Shown: in pieces, positions 55,394-64,000 of the stretch
How positions within the stretch are numbered: position 1 is the stretch's first letter
Layout: each line of letters begins with the position of its first letter
Assembly: GCF_003589925.1 (NCBI RefSeq)
Contig: NZ_CP032382.1
Coordinates: forward strand, 5,642,001-5,706,000
Direction: 5' to 3'
Source of the DNA: Chryseolinea soli
GTDB lineage: Bacteria; Bacteroidota; Bacteroidia; Cytophagales; Cyclobacteriaceae
DNA: 64,000 bases
Notes under the pieces: model-generated
Databases searched by the model: none
Told to the model about the DNA's origin: nothing
The model's input: the letters and a program-made list of their open reading frames with translations, nothing else
Made by a program: the position numbers and the translations under genes

Positions 55394-58300
55394 ATGACCC
55401 AAAAAAACGTAAGCTTATTCACCATCCTCCTGATGTTTCTGGCGCTGTCGTGCAGCAAACCAAAACACGAGGTCCGCATCCTGGTCTTCACCAAAACTGC
55501 GGGATTCCGTCACGAGTCCATCGGTGCGGGAATTGAGGCCATAAAGACGATGGCCAAAAAACACAACATCGCGGTGGACACCACCGAGAACGCGGCCAAC
55601 TTCAACGAAGACAACCTGAAGCATTACAACGCTGTGATTTTTCTGAGTACCACTGGCGACGTGCTCAACCAGGAACAACAAAACGATTTTGAACGCTTCA
55701 TCCAGGCGGGTGGAGGATACTTGGGCATACACGCCGCCACCGACACGGAATACGATTGGCCGTGGTATGGCAAACTGGCCGGTGCCTATTTCACCAGCCA
55801 CCCCAACAACCCGAACGTGCGGACGGCCGATTTCCTGACGGTTGATCACAAACATCCCGCCTCGGATTCGCTGCCCGACAAGTGGCAGCGCACCGATGAA
55901 TTTTACAACTTCAAAAACATCAACCCCGAGATCCATGTGTTGGTGAAGATCGATGAAACGTCCTACGAAGGCGGCACCAACAACGGCGACCACCCCATGG
56001 CATGGTATCACGAATTTGACGGCGGCCGTGCCTTCTACACTGCGATGGGCCACACCGACGAAAGCTTTCAGGATCCGCTGGTGCAGCGACACATTTGGGG
56101 CGGCTTGCAATACGTGCTGGGTGGCGACAAACCCGTGGAGCTGGACTATAAACTTGTGAAAACGAAACGCGTGCCCGAAGAAAACCGGTTCACCAAAATT
56201 GTGCTGGACGAAAAACTGGAAGAACCCGTAGAACTCGCCGTGCTTCCCAACAGCCAGGTTCTTTTTGTGGAGCGAAGAGGCAACGTGAAACTTTACGATC
56301 CCACCGAAAACAAGACCAAGCTGGTGACAAAGATCGCGGTCAGCACAAAATATAAATTCAAAGACGGCGGCCAATCCGAAGCGGAAGACGGCTTGCTGGG
56401 GCTGGCCATCGACCCGAAGTACAGCGAGAACCATTGGATCTATCTCTACTATTCCCCGGCCGGCGACGAGGCGAAAAACATTTTGACGCGCTACGAATTC
56501 AAAGACGGTAAGCTCAACGAGGAGTCGAAGAAAGTGATGCTGGAAGTGAAGACACAACGCGAGCAATGCTGCCATACCGGTGGGTCTATTGCCTTCGATG
56601 CCAACGGAAACTTATTCCTTTCCACAGGCGACAACACGAGCCCGCGCAACACGGCGTATGCGCCCATCGACGAACGTCCGGGAAGAAGCCCGTGGGATGC
56701 CCAGAAAGGTTCGGCCAACACCAACGACCTTCGCGGCAAAGTGATCCGCATTCATCCTGAGGCTGACGGAACCTACACCATTCCCGAAGGAAACCTCTTT
56801 GCAAAAGGTACGGAGAAAACACGTCCCGAGATTTATATGATGGGCGGAAGAAACCCTTACAGAATTTCCATCGACAAACACACCGGCTTTCTCTATTGGG
56901 GCGATGTGGGACCGGATGCCGGACAAGACTCGGTGGGCCGCGGAACCAGAGCCTACGACGAAATCAACCAGGCCCGCAAGCCCGGATTTTTTGGATGGCC
57001 TTATTTTGTAGGCGACAACCAAGCCTACTACGAGCGCGATTTTGCCACGAAGAAAGTGGGTGAGAAATTCAATCCTGAAAAACCGATCAACAACTCCCCG
57101 AACAACACGGGGCTTACGGAGTTGCCACCCGCACAGAAGGCGTTTATCTGGTATCCTTACGACGAGTCGAAAGAGTTCCCGCTGGTGGGCAAAGGTGGAC
57201 GGACCGCCATGGCCGGCCCGGTATTTTACGCTTCCGATTTCAAAGGCGCGAAGAGAGCTTTCCCGGATTATTACGACGGCAAACTCATTATTTATGAATG
57301 GATGCGCGGATGGGTAATGGCCGTGACCATGGACAACGAAGGCAACTACGTTTCCATGGAGCGCTTCATGCCCAGCCATCGCTTTAGCAATCCTATGGAT
57401 ATGGACTTCGGCCCCGATGGCGATCTCTACATGCTGGAGTATGGCACCGCCTGGTTCCAGGGCAACGACGACGCCCGCCTGGTGAAGATCGAATACAACG
57501 GCGGCAACCGCGCGCCGATGGTGCAGATGGCCGTGGACAAGCCGCAAGGCGCCGTGCCCATGACCGTGAAGCTGACCTCGACGGGAACAAAAGATTATGA
57601 CCACGACGTGCTGAAATACACCTGGAAGATCAGCGACAGCGCCGGCAAAGAAGTGGCCACCAAGAACGAAGCCGACATGGACTACACGTTCGACAAACCC
57701 GGTAGCTACAAGGCCACGCTTGAAGTGGACGATGGAAAAGGAGAGAAGACCACCCGCGAGCTGGAAATTCAAGCAGGCAACGAACCGCCCGTAGTCACCT
57801 TCGACATCACCCGCGGCAACCAGACCTTCTTCTTCCCCAACCAATCGTTCGACTATGAAGTGAAGGTGAGCGACAAGGAAGACGGCACACTCGACAACGG
57901 CATCGCAGCCGACCAGATCTCGGTCAACATCGATTACCTGGCGCAAGGGTTTGACAAAACCCAGATCGTGCAAGGCCACCTCGACGCCGACGACAACGCG
58001 CAATTCATCAAAGGCAAAGCGTTGATGGAGAAAAGCGATTGCAAGTCGTGTCACTTGATCGATAAGAAATCCATTGGCCCGATGTATATGGATGTGGCCA
58101 AAAAATACAAAGACGATCCCAAGGCCGCCGACCGCCTGGCCAAGAAGGTGATCGACGGAGGTGGCGGTGTTTGGGGCGAAGTGAACATGGCGGCCCACCC
58201 GCAGATCTCGTTGCCCGATGCCAAGGAAATGGTGAGCTATGTGTTGAGCCTGGGATCGCCCATCGTAAAAACGTCATTACCCGCGAAGGGTACCTACGTC

Positions 58301-58867
58301 ACCAAACTTGAAAAAGGTGAGGGTGCCGGCGGCGTATACCTCATCCGTGCATCCTACTCCGACAAAGGTGCCAATGGCTTGCCTCCGGCCCGTGCTGAAA
58401 AAACGCTGACACTCCGAAGCGCCACCATTGATGCCGGCAGCGCCGATAGCAATGATGGCATCCAAAAGTTCAAGCTTCCCGACACGCCCTTCACGATGAT
58501 GATCGGTCAGAAGCACAACTCCTATATAGGCTTCAAACACTTCGACATGACGGGTGTGGACGCGGCGACATTTGTCGCCTCAGCGCCCAAGCAATACGGC
58601 ATGACCGGTGGTACCGTGGAGGTGCGCATCGACAGTCCTACGGGTGAAGTGATCGGCGAATCTTCTGTCATTGTCCCCACGGTCAGCGCCGGCTCCAGCC
58701 CCGCGGCACCGACGATTGCAGTGGCGAAACTGAAACCGGTCTCCGGTTTTCACGATGTATATTTCCTGTACAAGAATGAAAAAGCAGCCGGTGGCCAGAT
58801 GTTATATGTGTTGATGCAAATCAATTTAAGCTACAATCCGAAGAGCTCGGCGGTGGCGATGAAATAG
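55394..58867 (+). CDS. Multidomain ThuA / PQQ-type sugar dehydrogenase / PKD / cytochrome c lipoprotein
   Basis: 1157 residues. A lipoprotein signal is present (FLALSC, Cys20). Domains in order: ThuA-like (~27-250, ILVFTKTAGFRHESIG, GIHAATDTEYDWPWYG); glucose/sorbosone dehydrogenase beta-propeller (~265-700, VFVERRGNVKLYD-like start, GRNPYRISIDKHTG); PKD (~705-795); a second Ig-like segment; monohaem cytochrome c with C883-K-S-C886-H887; and a C-terminal beta-sandwich resembling CBM6 (~960-1100). It would oxidise a sugar in the periplasm and pass electrons to its own haem. It is transcribed alone, with the ATTGTGT-N7-ACACAAT site just upstream. Confidence 0.88.
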   Translation: MTQKNVSLFTILLMFLALSCSKPKHEVRILVFTKTAGFRHESIGAGIEAIKTMAKKHNIAVDTTENAANFNEDNLKHYNAVIFLSTTGDVLNQEQQNDFERFIQAGGGYLGIHAATDTEYDWPWYGKLAGAYFTSHPNNPNVRTADFLTVDHKHPASDSLPDKWQRTDEFYNFKNINPEIHVLVKIDETSYEGGTNNGDHPMAWYHEFDGGRAFYTAMGHTDESFQDPLVQRHIWGGLQYVLGGDKPVELDYKLVKTKRVPEENRFTKIVLDEKLEEPVELAVLPNSQVLFVERRGNVKLYDPTENKTKLVTKIAVSTKYKFKDGGQSEAEDGLLGLAIDPKYSENHWIYLYYSPAGDEAKNILTRYEFKDGKLNEESKKVMLEVKTQREQCCHTGGSIAFDANGNLFLSTGDNTSPRNTAYAPIDERPGRSPWDAQKGSANTNDLRGKVIRIHPEADGTYTIPEGNLFAKGTEKTRPEIYMMGGRNPYRISIDKHTGFLYWGDVGPDAGQDSVGRGTRAYDEINQARKPGFFGWPYFVGDNQAYYERDFATKKVGEKFNPEKPINNSPNNTGLTELPPAQKAFIWYPYDESKEFPLVGKGGRTAMAGPVFYASDFKGAKRAFPDYYDGKLIIYEWMRGWVMAVTMDNEGNYVSMERFMPSHRFSNPMDMDFGPDGDLYMLEYGTAWFQGNDDARLVKIEYNGGNRAPMVQMAVDKPQGAVPMTVKLTSTGTKDYDHDVLKYTWKISDSAGKEVATKNEADMDYTFDKPGSYKATLEVDDGKGEKTTRELEIQAGNEPPVVTFDITRGNQTFFFPNQSFDYEVKVSDKEDGTLDNGIAADQISVNIDYLAQGFDKTQIVQGHLDADDNAQFIKGKALMEKSDCKSCHLIDKKSIGPMYMDVAKKYKDDPKAADRLAKKVIDGGGGVWGEVNMAAHPQISLPDAKEMVSYVLSLGSPIVKTSLPAKGTYVTKLEKGEGAGGVYLIRASYSDKGANGLPPARAEKTLTLRSATIDAGSADSNDGIQKFKLPDTPFTMMIGQKHNSYIGFKHFDMTGVDAATFVASAPKQYGMTGGTVEVRIDSPTGEVIGESSVIVPTVSAGSSPAAPTIAVAKLKPVSGFHDVYFLYKNEKAAGGQMLYVLMQINLSYNPKSSAVAMK

Positions 58868-58875
58868 GATCTCAA

Positions 58876-58930
58876 AGAAACTTGTTGGTGTTGTGCCCGG
58901 GCAACGTGGCACGACATCAACGGGGTTTCT
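58876..58930. terminator. Long imperfect hairpin between convergent genes
   Basis: AGAAAC...GTGCC (58876-58897) pairs with GGCAC...GTTTCT (58908-58930) with a few mismatches, forming a stem of about 22 bp. It lies between the convergent ThuA-type gene and the STN-peptidase gene and may terminate both. It contains GTTGGTG, the core of the 14.7-15.2 kb palindromes. Confidence 0.6.
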
Positions 58931-58962
58931 GAGGGAGACGTGTTGATCTGTGCCGTTGACTA

Positions 58963-61365
58963 TTATTTTAGAAAATTACGCTTGACATAGTTGTAAAACC
59001 TGCTCTCAAATTCGCTTTCGCTCAGACCAAACGTTTTTTTAACATCGCCATTCTCGGAAAGCAAATTCAGTAAGCCTTCCTCTTCCCAGGTAGTCTCTAT
59101 AAATTCGATCAGGAGAAAGCCAACATCGTATATCTTGCCATTCCCGTCCACATCATTCAGCTCTTTCAGGGTCGGGTATGGTCCCGTGCGCAGATATTCA
59201 AATTTTTCAGGAGCATAAAATTGTTGTGCCACATAGCTGGCCATGCCTTCGAAGAGCCAGGCTGCGTCGTCGGTTGTCTCAAACTGGCTGATATTGGACG
59301 CGCTCATGCGGGCGATGAATTGATAGTGCACACAATGCGCAAACTCGTGGACTGCGGCTTTAAGCAGGCTTTCACGTGTGTGATAGCTTCCGGGGTGACC
59401 GGGAGAAACCATTTTGAATAATTCCTCATCCACCGCCATGCCAACGTCGCTGTCGGGTGCTCCTGTACGCCCGATCGCAAAATGATAGTTCTCCACACCG
59501 GGATAGACCTCCACGTGAATCGGTCGTGGCAAACTGTCGATACCAAAACTACCCAGCACCCGCGCATAATTTTTTTCCACAACGGAGGCTACGTCTTGAG
59601 CACTCGCCGAGTCCCCGGCAAGGAAATGGATCACAAAGTGTTTGGTCGGGAGCGTACGGTTAAGGGGCGGATATTTTGGCGCGAAGAGTTTGTTGTCATC
59701 TCCAGGATGAGAAAAGACTGCCCTAGGAGAATTCGAGGTGCTCGCCGTTACTTGTTGGCACAATATCGAGTCTCGCACCAGGAGGGCATGATCGCTTTTG
59801 TAAGGTTGATACCGTCTCCAGAAATTCATGTCAAGCCCGTATTTTTTATTTTTCCGTGCGATGGTCTCAAACGCATTTTCCATCGTAGCATCCGGCGGAA
59901 CGGCATTGATCCCATCCCAAAATGCGAACTGATAAAGATATTCCCAGTTGCGTTGATCTTTCGGGCTAAGCACTTCGGAACTGTTGAAGGGTTTAACATT
60001 CCCGGTCTGAATGTCGGTCACGACGACGTCGCCGGTCAAAAGGATGTCGGCAAAGAAATCCGTTTTTGGTTTCACCAAGCTGGCATTCCAGCTCACGCCA
60101 ATGCTGGCGGGATACCATTTGCCTTGCCAGGCCTTGTAGGTGGTGATGGACTTTTGACCAAGAACGGCGCAACGGGAGTAGCCAAAAAGGGCCGCCGCTG
60201 CTTTCGAAGTTCCAAAGAATTTTGCGTGCTTTATGCCCTTGGGGCTAAGTTCCGTTTCGGTGCGGACAAACGCGAGGCTTTCCATGTCGATATAGAATTT
60301 TCCTTTGTACAGTGCTTTGTTTTTGTAGGCATCTTTTTGATCGAATGAAATGACATACACTTCCCGGTCATCCAGCAGGCTTGTTCCTAGCAGTTCGAAG
60401 TCGTGTTGTTTTAGAAAATTTGACCCGGGAAATTCGTCGCTATTATTTTGTGTTTTCAGATCGGCAGAAAAGATGATGTCTGTGCCGAGGCCAATTTCGA
60501 ATCCGGTCCAACGGATAAAGGTCTGCAAGATGCTCTGAATGGCATGGAAGTCTTTCACCCGTCGTCCTTTCACGACCTTGATCTGCCGCTCTGCCGAAGG
60601 GGCAGCGGATTCGCGGTACGCCTGGTAAACTGTCTCACTCGCTTCTACTGGATCACCGTCCTGGACGGCGAGGTCCCGTATAAAGTACGTATATTTAACT
60701 TTTCCCGTATCGTAGTTCTCCTGGATGCGGGCAATGGCTTCCTCGAGAATGGAATGCCCGGTTTTTGAAGTGACCACAACCGTGTTGAGCTGCGTTGTCT
60801 CCGGCTCCAACCGTATCAGCAACGAATTTTCATCATTTGATACAGAGAGATGATGTGACCGGTAGCCAACATACGACACGGTTATTTTGTTGCTGCGATG
60901 CTGTGCCGGGATATGTAAAACGAACGCTCCATCGTCATTGGTGGCCACACCCAGACTGGTTTGATCGAGCCGTATGGATGCCAGGGGTAGGGGAGTTCCA
61001 GAGCGGTTGTCCAGAACCTTTCCATCTACCACGATATCGCTATCTGCGTTGTTTTTGTTTCTCAGTACAATCTGTTCGCCCACCATCTTGTATTCAACGT
61101 TCGCCTGTTTGAAGATTTTCTCCAGGGCATCATTCAAACGAACCTGTTCGACGGAAAGCGTTATCTTTTTATTCAGTCCAACCCGTTCCCGGCTATAGGA
61201 AAATTTTAGATCATACTGCTCGCCCAATTCCGAAAGCACGCGCTCAAAGGGGACATTCTGAAAGGAAATAGAAATTTCCCTGTTGAGGTCCTGGGCCACC
61301 AGGCTGGCCCATAACAGGATTTGAAATGATACGACGACCAGGAGTGTTCTCATTGTTCTTCGCAA
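58963..61365 (-). CDS. STN / carboxypeptidase-regulatory domain protein with C-terminal gluzincin peptidase
   Basis: 800 residues with a signal peptide (to ~25, LVAQ). Next is an STN domain (~28-105, ISFQNVPFERVLSELGEQYDLKF), the module that lets TonB receptors signal to FecR. Then comes a CarboxypepD_reg-like beta-sandwich (~113-195), a region like the N-terminal part of DUF5686 proteins (~200-470), and a zinc-peptidase domain with H673-E-F-A-H677 and third ligand E706 (WLFEGMA). There is no TonB plug or beta-barrel. It overlaps fecR by 16 bp. It occupies the place of a SusC/FecA-type receptor in the sigma/anti-sigma operon. An ATG at 61353 is an alternative start. Confidence 0.82.
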   Translation of the reverse strand: MRRTMRTLLVVVSFQILLWASLVAQDLNREISISFQNVPFERVLSELGEQYDLKFSYSRERVGLNKKITLSVEQVRLNDALEKIFKQANVEYKMVGEQIVLRNKNNADSDIVVDGKVLDNRSGTPLPLASIRLDQTSLGVATNDDGAFVLHIPAQHRSNKITVSYVGYRSHHLSVSNDENSLLIRLEPETTQLNTVVVTSKTGHSILEEAIARIQENYDTGKVKYTYFIRDLAVQDGDPVEASETVYQAYRESAAPSAERQIKVVKGRRVKDFHAIQSILQTFIRWTGFEIGLGTDIIFSADLKTQNNSDEFPGSNFLKQHDFELLGTSLLDDREVYVISFDQKDAYKNKALYKGKFYIDMESLAFVRTETELSPKGIKHAKFFGTSKAAAALFGYSRCAVLGQKSITTYKAWQGKWYPASIGVSWNASLVKPKTDFFADILLTGDVVVTDIQTGNVKPFNSSEVLSPKDQRNWEYLYQFAFWDGINAVPPDATMENAFETIARKNKKYGLDMNFWRRYQPYKSDHALLVRDSILCQQVTASTSNSPRAVFSHPGDDNKLFAPKYPPLNRTLPTKHFVIHFLAGDSASAQDVASVVEKNYARVLGSFGIDSLPRPIHVEVYPGVENYHFAIGRTGAPDSDVGMAVDEELFKMVSPGHPGSYHTRESLLKAAVHEFAHCVHYQFIARMSASNISQFETTDDAAWLFEGMASYVAQQFYAPEKFEYLRTGPYPTLKELNDVDGNGKIYDVGFLLIEFIETTWEEEGLLNLLSENGDVKKTFGLSESEFESRFYNYVKRNFLK

Positions 61366-62336
61366 TTTTGCCCCGATAAAATATACTTTCCGTCCTGGAA
61401 GGAATGGCGAATGTGCAGACTATAGTCGATCACGTCGAGAACCTCTTCGGCGGTAGCGTTTTGAAAGGTTGCTTTGAAGTGGCAATGGAGCAGCACCGGA
61501 TCTTCGGCTTCGAACGGCGCATGGAAGTAATGTTCCAGATCACGAAGGACATCTTGCATGGCGGTGTCTTCAAACACAAGCTGCCGCGTTTTCCATGCGT
61601 TGGCGTTCGGATTTGATGCCATGGTTTCAACCTGATAGCGCCGTAAATCGAAACGCGCGCCTTGCCCCTGTTGTACATCAACTTTTTGAGTTGCCCCGAA
61701 ATGAGCACGTCCATGTGTGACGTCGAGCGCTATGATCTTTTCGTTATCATAACTTCTCAGGTTAAACGCGGTACCCACTACCGTTGTGGAAACTTTTCCG
61801 GTGTGCACTATAAATGGCCTTGACGTATCGCTGTGCACTTCAAAATAAGCTTCTCCTTTTAACCAAACATTTCTTTGCCGTTGCTGAAAGTTGTTGGCGT
61901 ATTGCAGTTCCGTCATTTCATTTATCCACACCACCGTGCTGTCCGGCAGAACGATCCGGGTTTGCTCTCCGGCCTTTGTTCTCACGGTATGTATGCTCCT
62001 CGCGTTTTTCTCTGCCAGAAAATACCAACCCAAACCAAGCGCAACAATAACGACGGCAGCTATTCGAAACAGCAGGCGGAAATGGATGGCTTTCGTCGCT
62101 GGCTTATCCATCCAGAGTGACTCCACCGGGTTGACAAAGGCTGCGCTAGGCTCTTCTTCTTTTTTAGTTTTAAAATAAGTGAATTGTGCCTGCCCGGGGT
62201 CGGATAATGTATGGATAGGGGAACCGTTGTAATGGGCGAAAAGAGTCTCTTCTTCCTCCAACGAGGTTTCACCACGGTAATATTTCGAGATCAGATCGTC
62301 CAGCTGTTCTTTATTCATGGCCGCGATGTTTTTCAT
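61350..62336 (-). CDS. FecR-family anti-sigma factor
   Basis: 328-residue single-pass inner-membrane protein. The cytoplasmic N-terminus is about 85 residues, the membrane helix ~88-108 (IAAVVIVALGLGWYF), and the periplasmic FecR domain includes VRTKAGEQTRIVLPDSTVVWINE and VWLKGEAYFEV. The C-terminal DUF4974-like part (FEDTAMQDVLRDLEHYF) is the STN-interacting domain in this family. It overlaps both neighbours, so the three genes form one operon. The ATG at 62318 is an alternative start with a smaller overlap. Confidence 0.93.
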   Translation of the reverse strand: MKNIAAMNKEQLDDLISKYYRGETSLEEEETLFAHYNGSPIHTLSDPGQAQFTYFKTKKEEEPSAAFVNPVESLWMDKPATKAIHFRLLFRIAAVVIVALGLGWYFLAEKNARSIHTVRTKAGEQTRIVLPDSTVVWINEMTELQYANNFQQRQRNVWLKGEAYFEVHSDTSRPFIVHTGKVSTTVVGTAFNLRSYDNEKIIALDVTHGRAHFGATQKVDVQQGQGARFDLRRYQVETMASNPNANAWKTRQLVFEDTAMQDVLRDLEHYFHAPFEAEDPVLLHCHFKATFQNATAEEVLDVIDYSLHIRHSFQDGKYILSGQNCEEQ

Positions 62337-62811
62337 ATTGTTGACGGAGCGTTATCCGTGCCCGCGACAAAGTAACGCGCACGTGATCCACACGCATTCC
62401 GGTTACTTCGGCGATTTCATTTATTTCAAGTCCTTCAATGCTTCGTAAATGAATAACCGCGCGCTGAAGTTCGGGCAGTTTTTTCACCAGGTGTTCCAGA
62501 TACGCCACCGCTTCGCGAGCCTCCAACTGACCGTGGAGATTGACGTCAGCGGCGATCGTTACGAGTTCGGCATCCAGCATGTCGCGTTTCGCGCTTTTCA
62601 ATTTGTCGAGACATTGGTTGCGCGTCATTTGCAGGGCGTAGGCCTTCAGGTTCACCACTGCGCCCAGGGACGCTCTTTTTGTCCATAGCTTCAGAAAGAT
62701 CTCTTGCACACAATCTTCCGCGTCCTGGGCATTGGCCAGCAGCGATTTGGCAAACCGGTACAAGGCACCTTTTAACGGCAGAACGTTGTTTTTGAATTCT
62801 TCTGAATGCAT
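62311..62811 (-). CDS. ECF-type RNA polymerase sigma factor
   Basis: 166 residues from the ATG at 62811; the frame above it is not supported. Region 2 includes ANAQDAEDCVQEIFLKLW. Region 4 includes LPELQRAVIHLRSIEGLEINEIAEVTGMRVDHVRVTLSRAR. This is the Bacteroidota FecI-like group paired with FecR. It is the first gene of the operon and probably activates its own promoter, as related systems do. The target set cannot be derived from this window. Confidence 0.93.
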   Translation of the reverse strand: MHSEEFKNNVLPLKGALYRFAKSLLANAQDAEDCVQEIFLKLWTKRASLGAVVNLKAYALQMTRNQCLDKLKSAKRDMLDAELVTIAADVNLHGQLEAREAVAYLEHLVKKLPELQRAVIHLRSIEGLEINEIAEVTGMRVDHVRVTLSRARITLRQQYEKHRGHE

Positions 62812-62935
62812 CCGGGTAGTAGACGGTGAAAATCGAAAAACATAACAGGAAGAAACGTATTTTTTCAGGATTGCCAAGCGGGCGCTGGCAAGCGGAAACG
62901 GGACGAATTGCAGCCCTGGTGAAAAAGGGCTGACC

Positions 62936-64000
62936 TCAAGGTTGAAACATGATCACCGTGTTTGGCCCGGGATGTTCCTTCACCACTTTCTTATTCTCCG
63001 AAGGTGTCCATGGCTGCTCGCCAAGTCCAGCAGGATCGGTGTAGGCGCCCAACAAACTAAACGTATCGATCACAAACGGAACGCCTTCCGCACCCAGCGG
63101 CGAGTTTCGATCCGCCACGTGAAAGTGCAAGTGGGGACCGGTGGTCTGACCGGTGAAGCCAATGGCGGCGATCACATCGCCTTTCCTTACGCGTTGGCCT
63201 GACTTCACGGTGATGCTACCCGGTTTAAGATGTTCGTAGAATACGACCCGGTTGTTGTCGATGGCGATGGCAATATAATTCCCCGTGGCTCTCGACGAAG
63301 GATAGTCGGGGTGTGCCGACAAGGTGAGGCTCTCCATAAAATCGATGCGGGTAGCCACCACCACGCCATCGCTGGCGGCCAGCACGGGTGCGCTGTAGCC
63401 ATACCAATTTCGCGTCGAGTCGCTGTTGCCGTTCGAGAAATGTCCTTGTTGGTCGGGCATGATGAAGTCGATGGCAAAGCGGCCGGGGATGTGTTGTTCG
63501 CCGTCGGTGGTAAACATCACGCGGCGGTGCCCGCGTTCCCAGGAGGGCTCATAAATGGCCACCCAAGGCCCGCCCCGCAACGGCATGCCTAGCACTACCG
63601 GTGAGGTTTTCGAGCGTTGAATTTTGCCACCCTGGAGCGTGTAGGTTCCTTTCGGTTGGCCGTCCACAGCCACAACGTCAAGTTGGTGGAGAAGGTGGAC
63701 GCCGCCATCGGTCTGGGGCAGGACAATCTCCAGGTAAATAACACCGGAGGCGTCGGGGTTCAATACGCCTTTTTTCTCTTTGCCGTCTGCGTCTTCGTTG
63801 TGAAAACGGTGTTTCAAATCCTCTTCGTTAAAGGAAGCCACAACGGAGTGGTCACTGGAATTGATCACTTTCAAGGCCTTCAGGGCCAACGAATCACGAA
63901 CCTGGCTCACGATCCGAAGTTCATAGTAGGCCACCCGTTTTCCGTCGATCACGGTGGGCTCGGGTGTCCAGAGCACGTTCAGATCGGCCACCGGATGTTG
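62936..64000 (-). CDS. M23-family peptidase, 5' end missing
   Basis: The gene enters from the right edge: the frame stays open to 64000, so the N-terminus (and any signal) is missing and the GTG at 63991 is not a real start. An N-terminal Ig-like part (~350-residue fragment, first half) is followed by a LytM/M23 domain with GPHLHFHVAD (HxH), VVFYEHLKPGSITVKSGQRV and GDVIAAIGFTG. The usual first-ligand motif H-x3-D is replaced by GRFAIDF, with Arg where His is expected. It may be a degenerate or atypical endopeptidase of the cell envelope. Confidence 0.8.
   Translation of the reverse strand, partial: QHPVADLNVLWTPEPTVIDGKRVAYYELRIVSQVRDSLALKALKVINSSDHSVVASFNEEDLKHRFHNEDADGKEKKGVLNPDASGVIYLEIVLPQTDGGVHLLHQLDVVAVDGQPKGTYTLQGGKIQRSKTSPVVLGMPLRGGPWVAIYEPSWERGHRRVMFTTDGEQHIPGRFAIDFIMPDQQGHFSNGNSDSTRNWYGYSAPVLAASDGVVVATRIDFMESLTLSAHPDYPSSRATGNYIAIAIDNNRVVFYEHLKPGSITVKSGQRVRKGDVIAAIGFTGQTTGPHLHFHVADRNSPLGAEGVPFVIDTFSLLGAYTDPAGLGEQPWTPSENKKVVKEHPGPNTVIMFQP

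Noticed and set aside
56612..58198. Long minus-strand open frame (528 codons) inside the ThuA/dehydrogenase gene
   Set aside because: Same antisense shadow pattern. The plus-strand domains are unambiguous.
1..64000. tRNA or rRNA genes, prophage, transposase or integrase
   Set aside because: None could be recognised on either strand. The repeats seen are non-coding palindromes.

Overview
The window looks like chromosomal DNA of a Bacteroidota member, probably a Cytophagales (Chryseolinea/Ohtaekwangia-like) soil or water bacterium. This is inferred, not proven. The reasons are promoters of the TAnnTTTG type, an ECF sigma / FecR / STN-domain operon, LytS/LytTR and hybrid kinases, SiaC (DUF1987), GH43 and GH116 glycosidases, many lipoproteins with Bacteroidota-style lipoboxes, and a GC content in the mid-50s by eye. 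I see no rRNA, tRNA, CRISPR array, phage or transposase gene.

Layout. 0-2 kb: a secreted GH43 glycosidase and a WalJ-like metallo-beta-lactamase-fold protein. 2-8.9 kb: a complete efflux operon (TetR, TolC, HlyD lipoprotein, two ABC ATPases, two ABC-2 permeases) with matching palindromic operators before tetR and before tolC. 8.9-15.7 kb: an SdiA-regulated-type lipoprotein, a PAP2 phosphatase, a glycosyltransferase, then a PhyH oxygenase / SDR / sphingomyelin-synthase-like set that may act on lipids, and Dps. 15.8-20.3 kb: ribose-5-phosphate isomerase and a probable ergothioneine operon (flavin disulfide reductase, EgtB, EgtD). 20.6-30 kb: a signalling island with a 2157-residue soluble poly-HAMP hybrid kinase (eleven 92-residue repeats), two REC-kinase fusions and a lone receiver, with no DNA-binding output domain among them.

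30.3-32.7 kb: cytochrome bd oxidase (cydAB), followed by a gene-free stretch with a compound inverted repeat. 33.4-42.4 kb: an SDR, an M3 peptidase lipoprotein, SiaC, a GH116 glucosylceramidase-like enzyme and a TPR-CPBP membrane protease. 42.6-46.8 kb: a RibD/DHFR-like reductase, an ABC ATPase with a polytopic membrane partner, and a LytS/LytTR pair. 47-58.9 kb: an intradiol-dioxygenase-like lipoprotein and a pirin-like cupin, two tandem carboxylesterases, a CitMHS transporter / AtuA / AtuA-like cassette bracketed by a near-perfect 47-bp inverted repeat, and a multidomain ThuA / sugar dehydrogenase / cytochrome c protein. The first esterase and the ThuA protein share an upstream inverted repeat, TTGTGT-N7-ACACAA.

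58.9-64 kb: an ECF sigma factor, a FecR anti-sigma factor and, where a TonB-dependent receptor would normally be, a protein with STN and carboxypeptidase-regulatory domains ending in a gluzincin peptidase. A truncated M23 peptidase gene runs off the right edge. The sigma/FecR/peptidase operon, the asymmetric ABC pair with its twin operators and the shared TTGTGT-N7-ACACAA site are the most unusual items.
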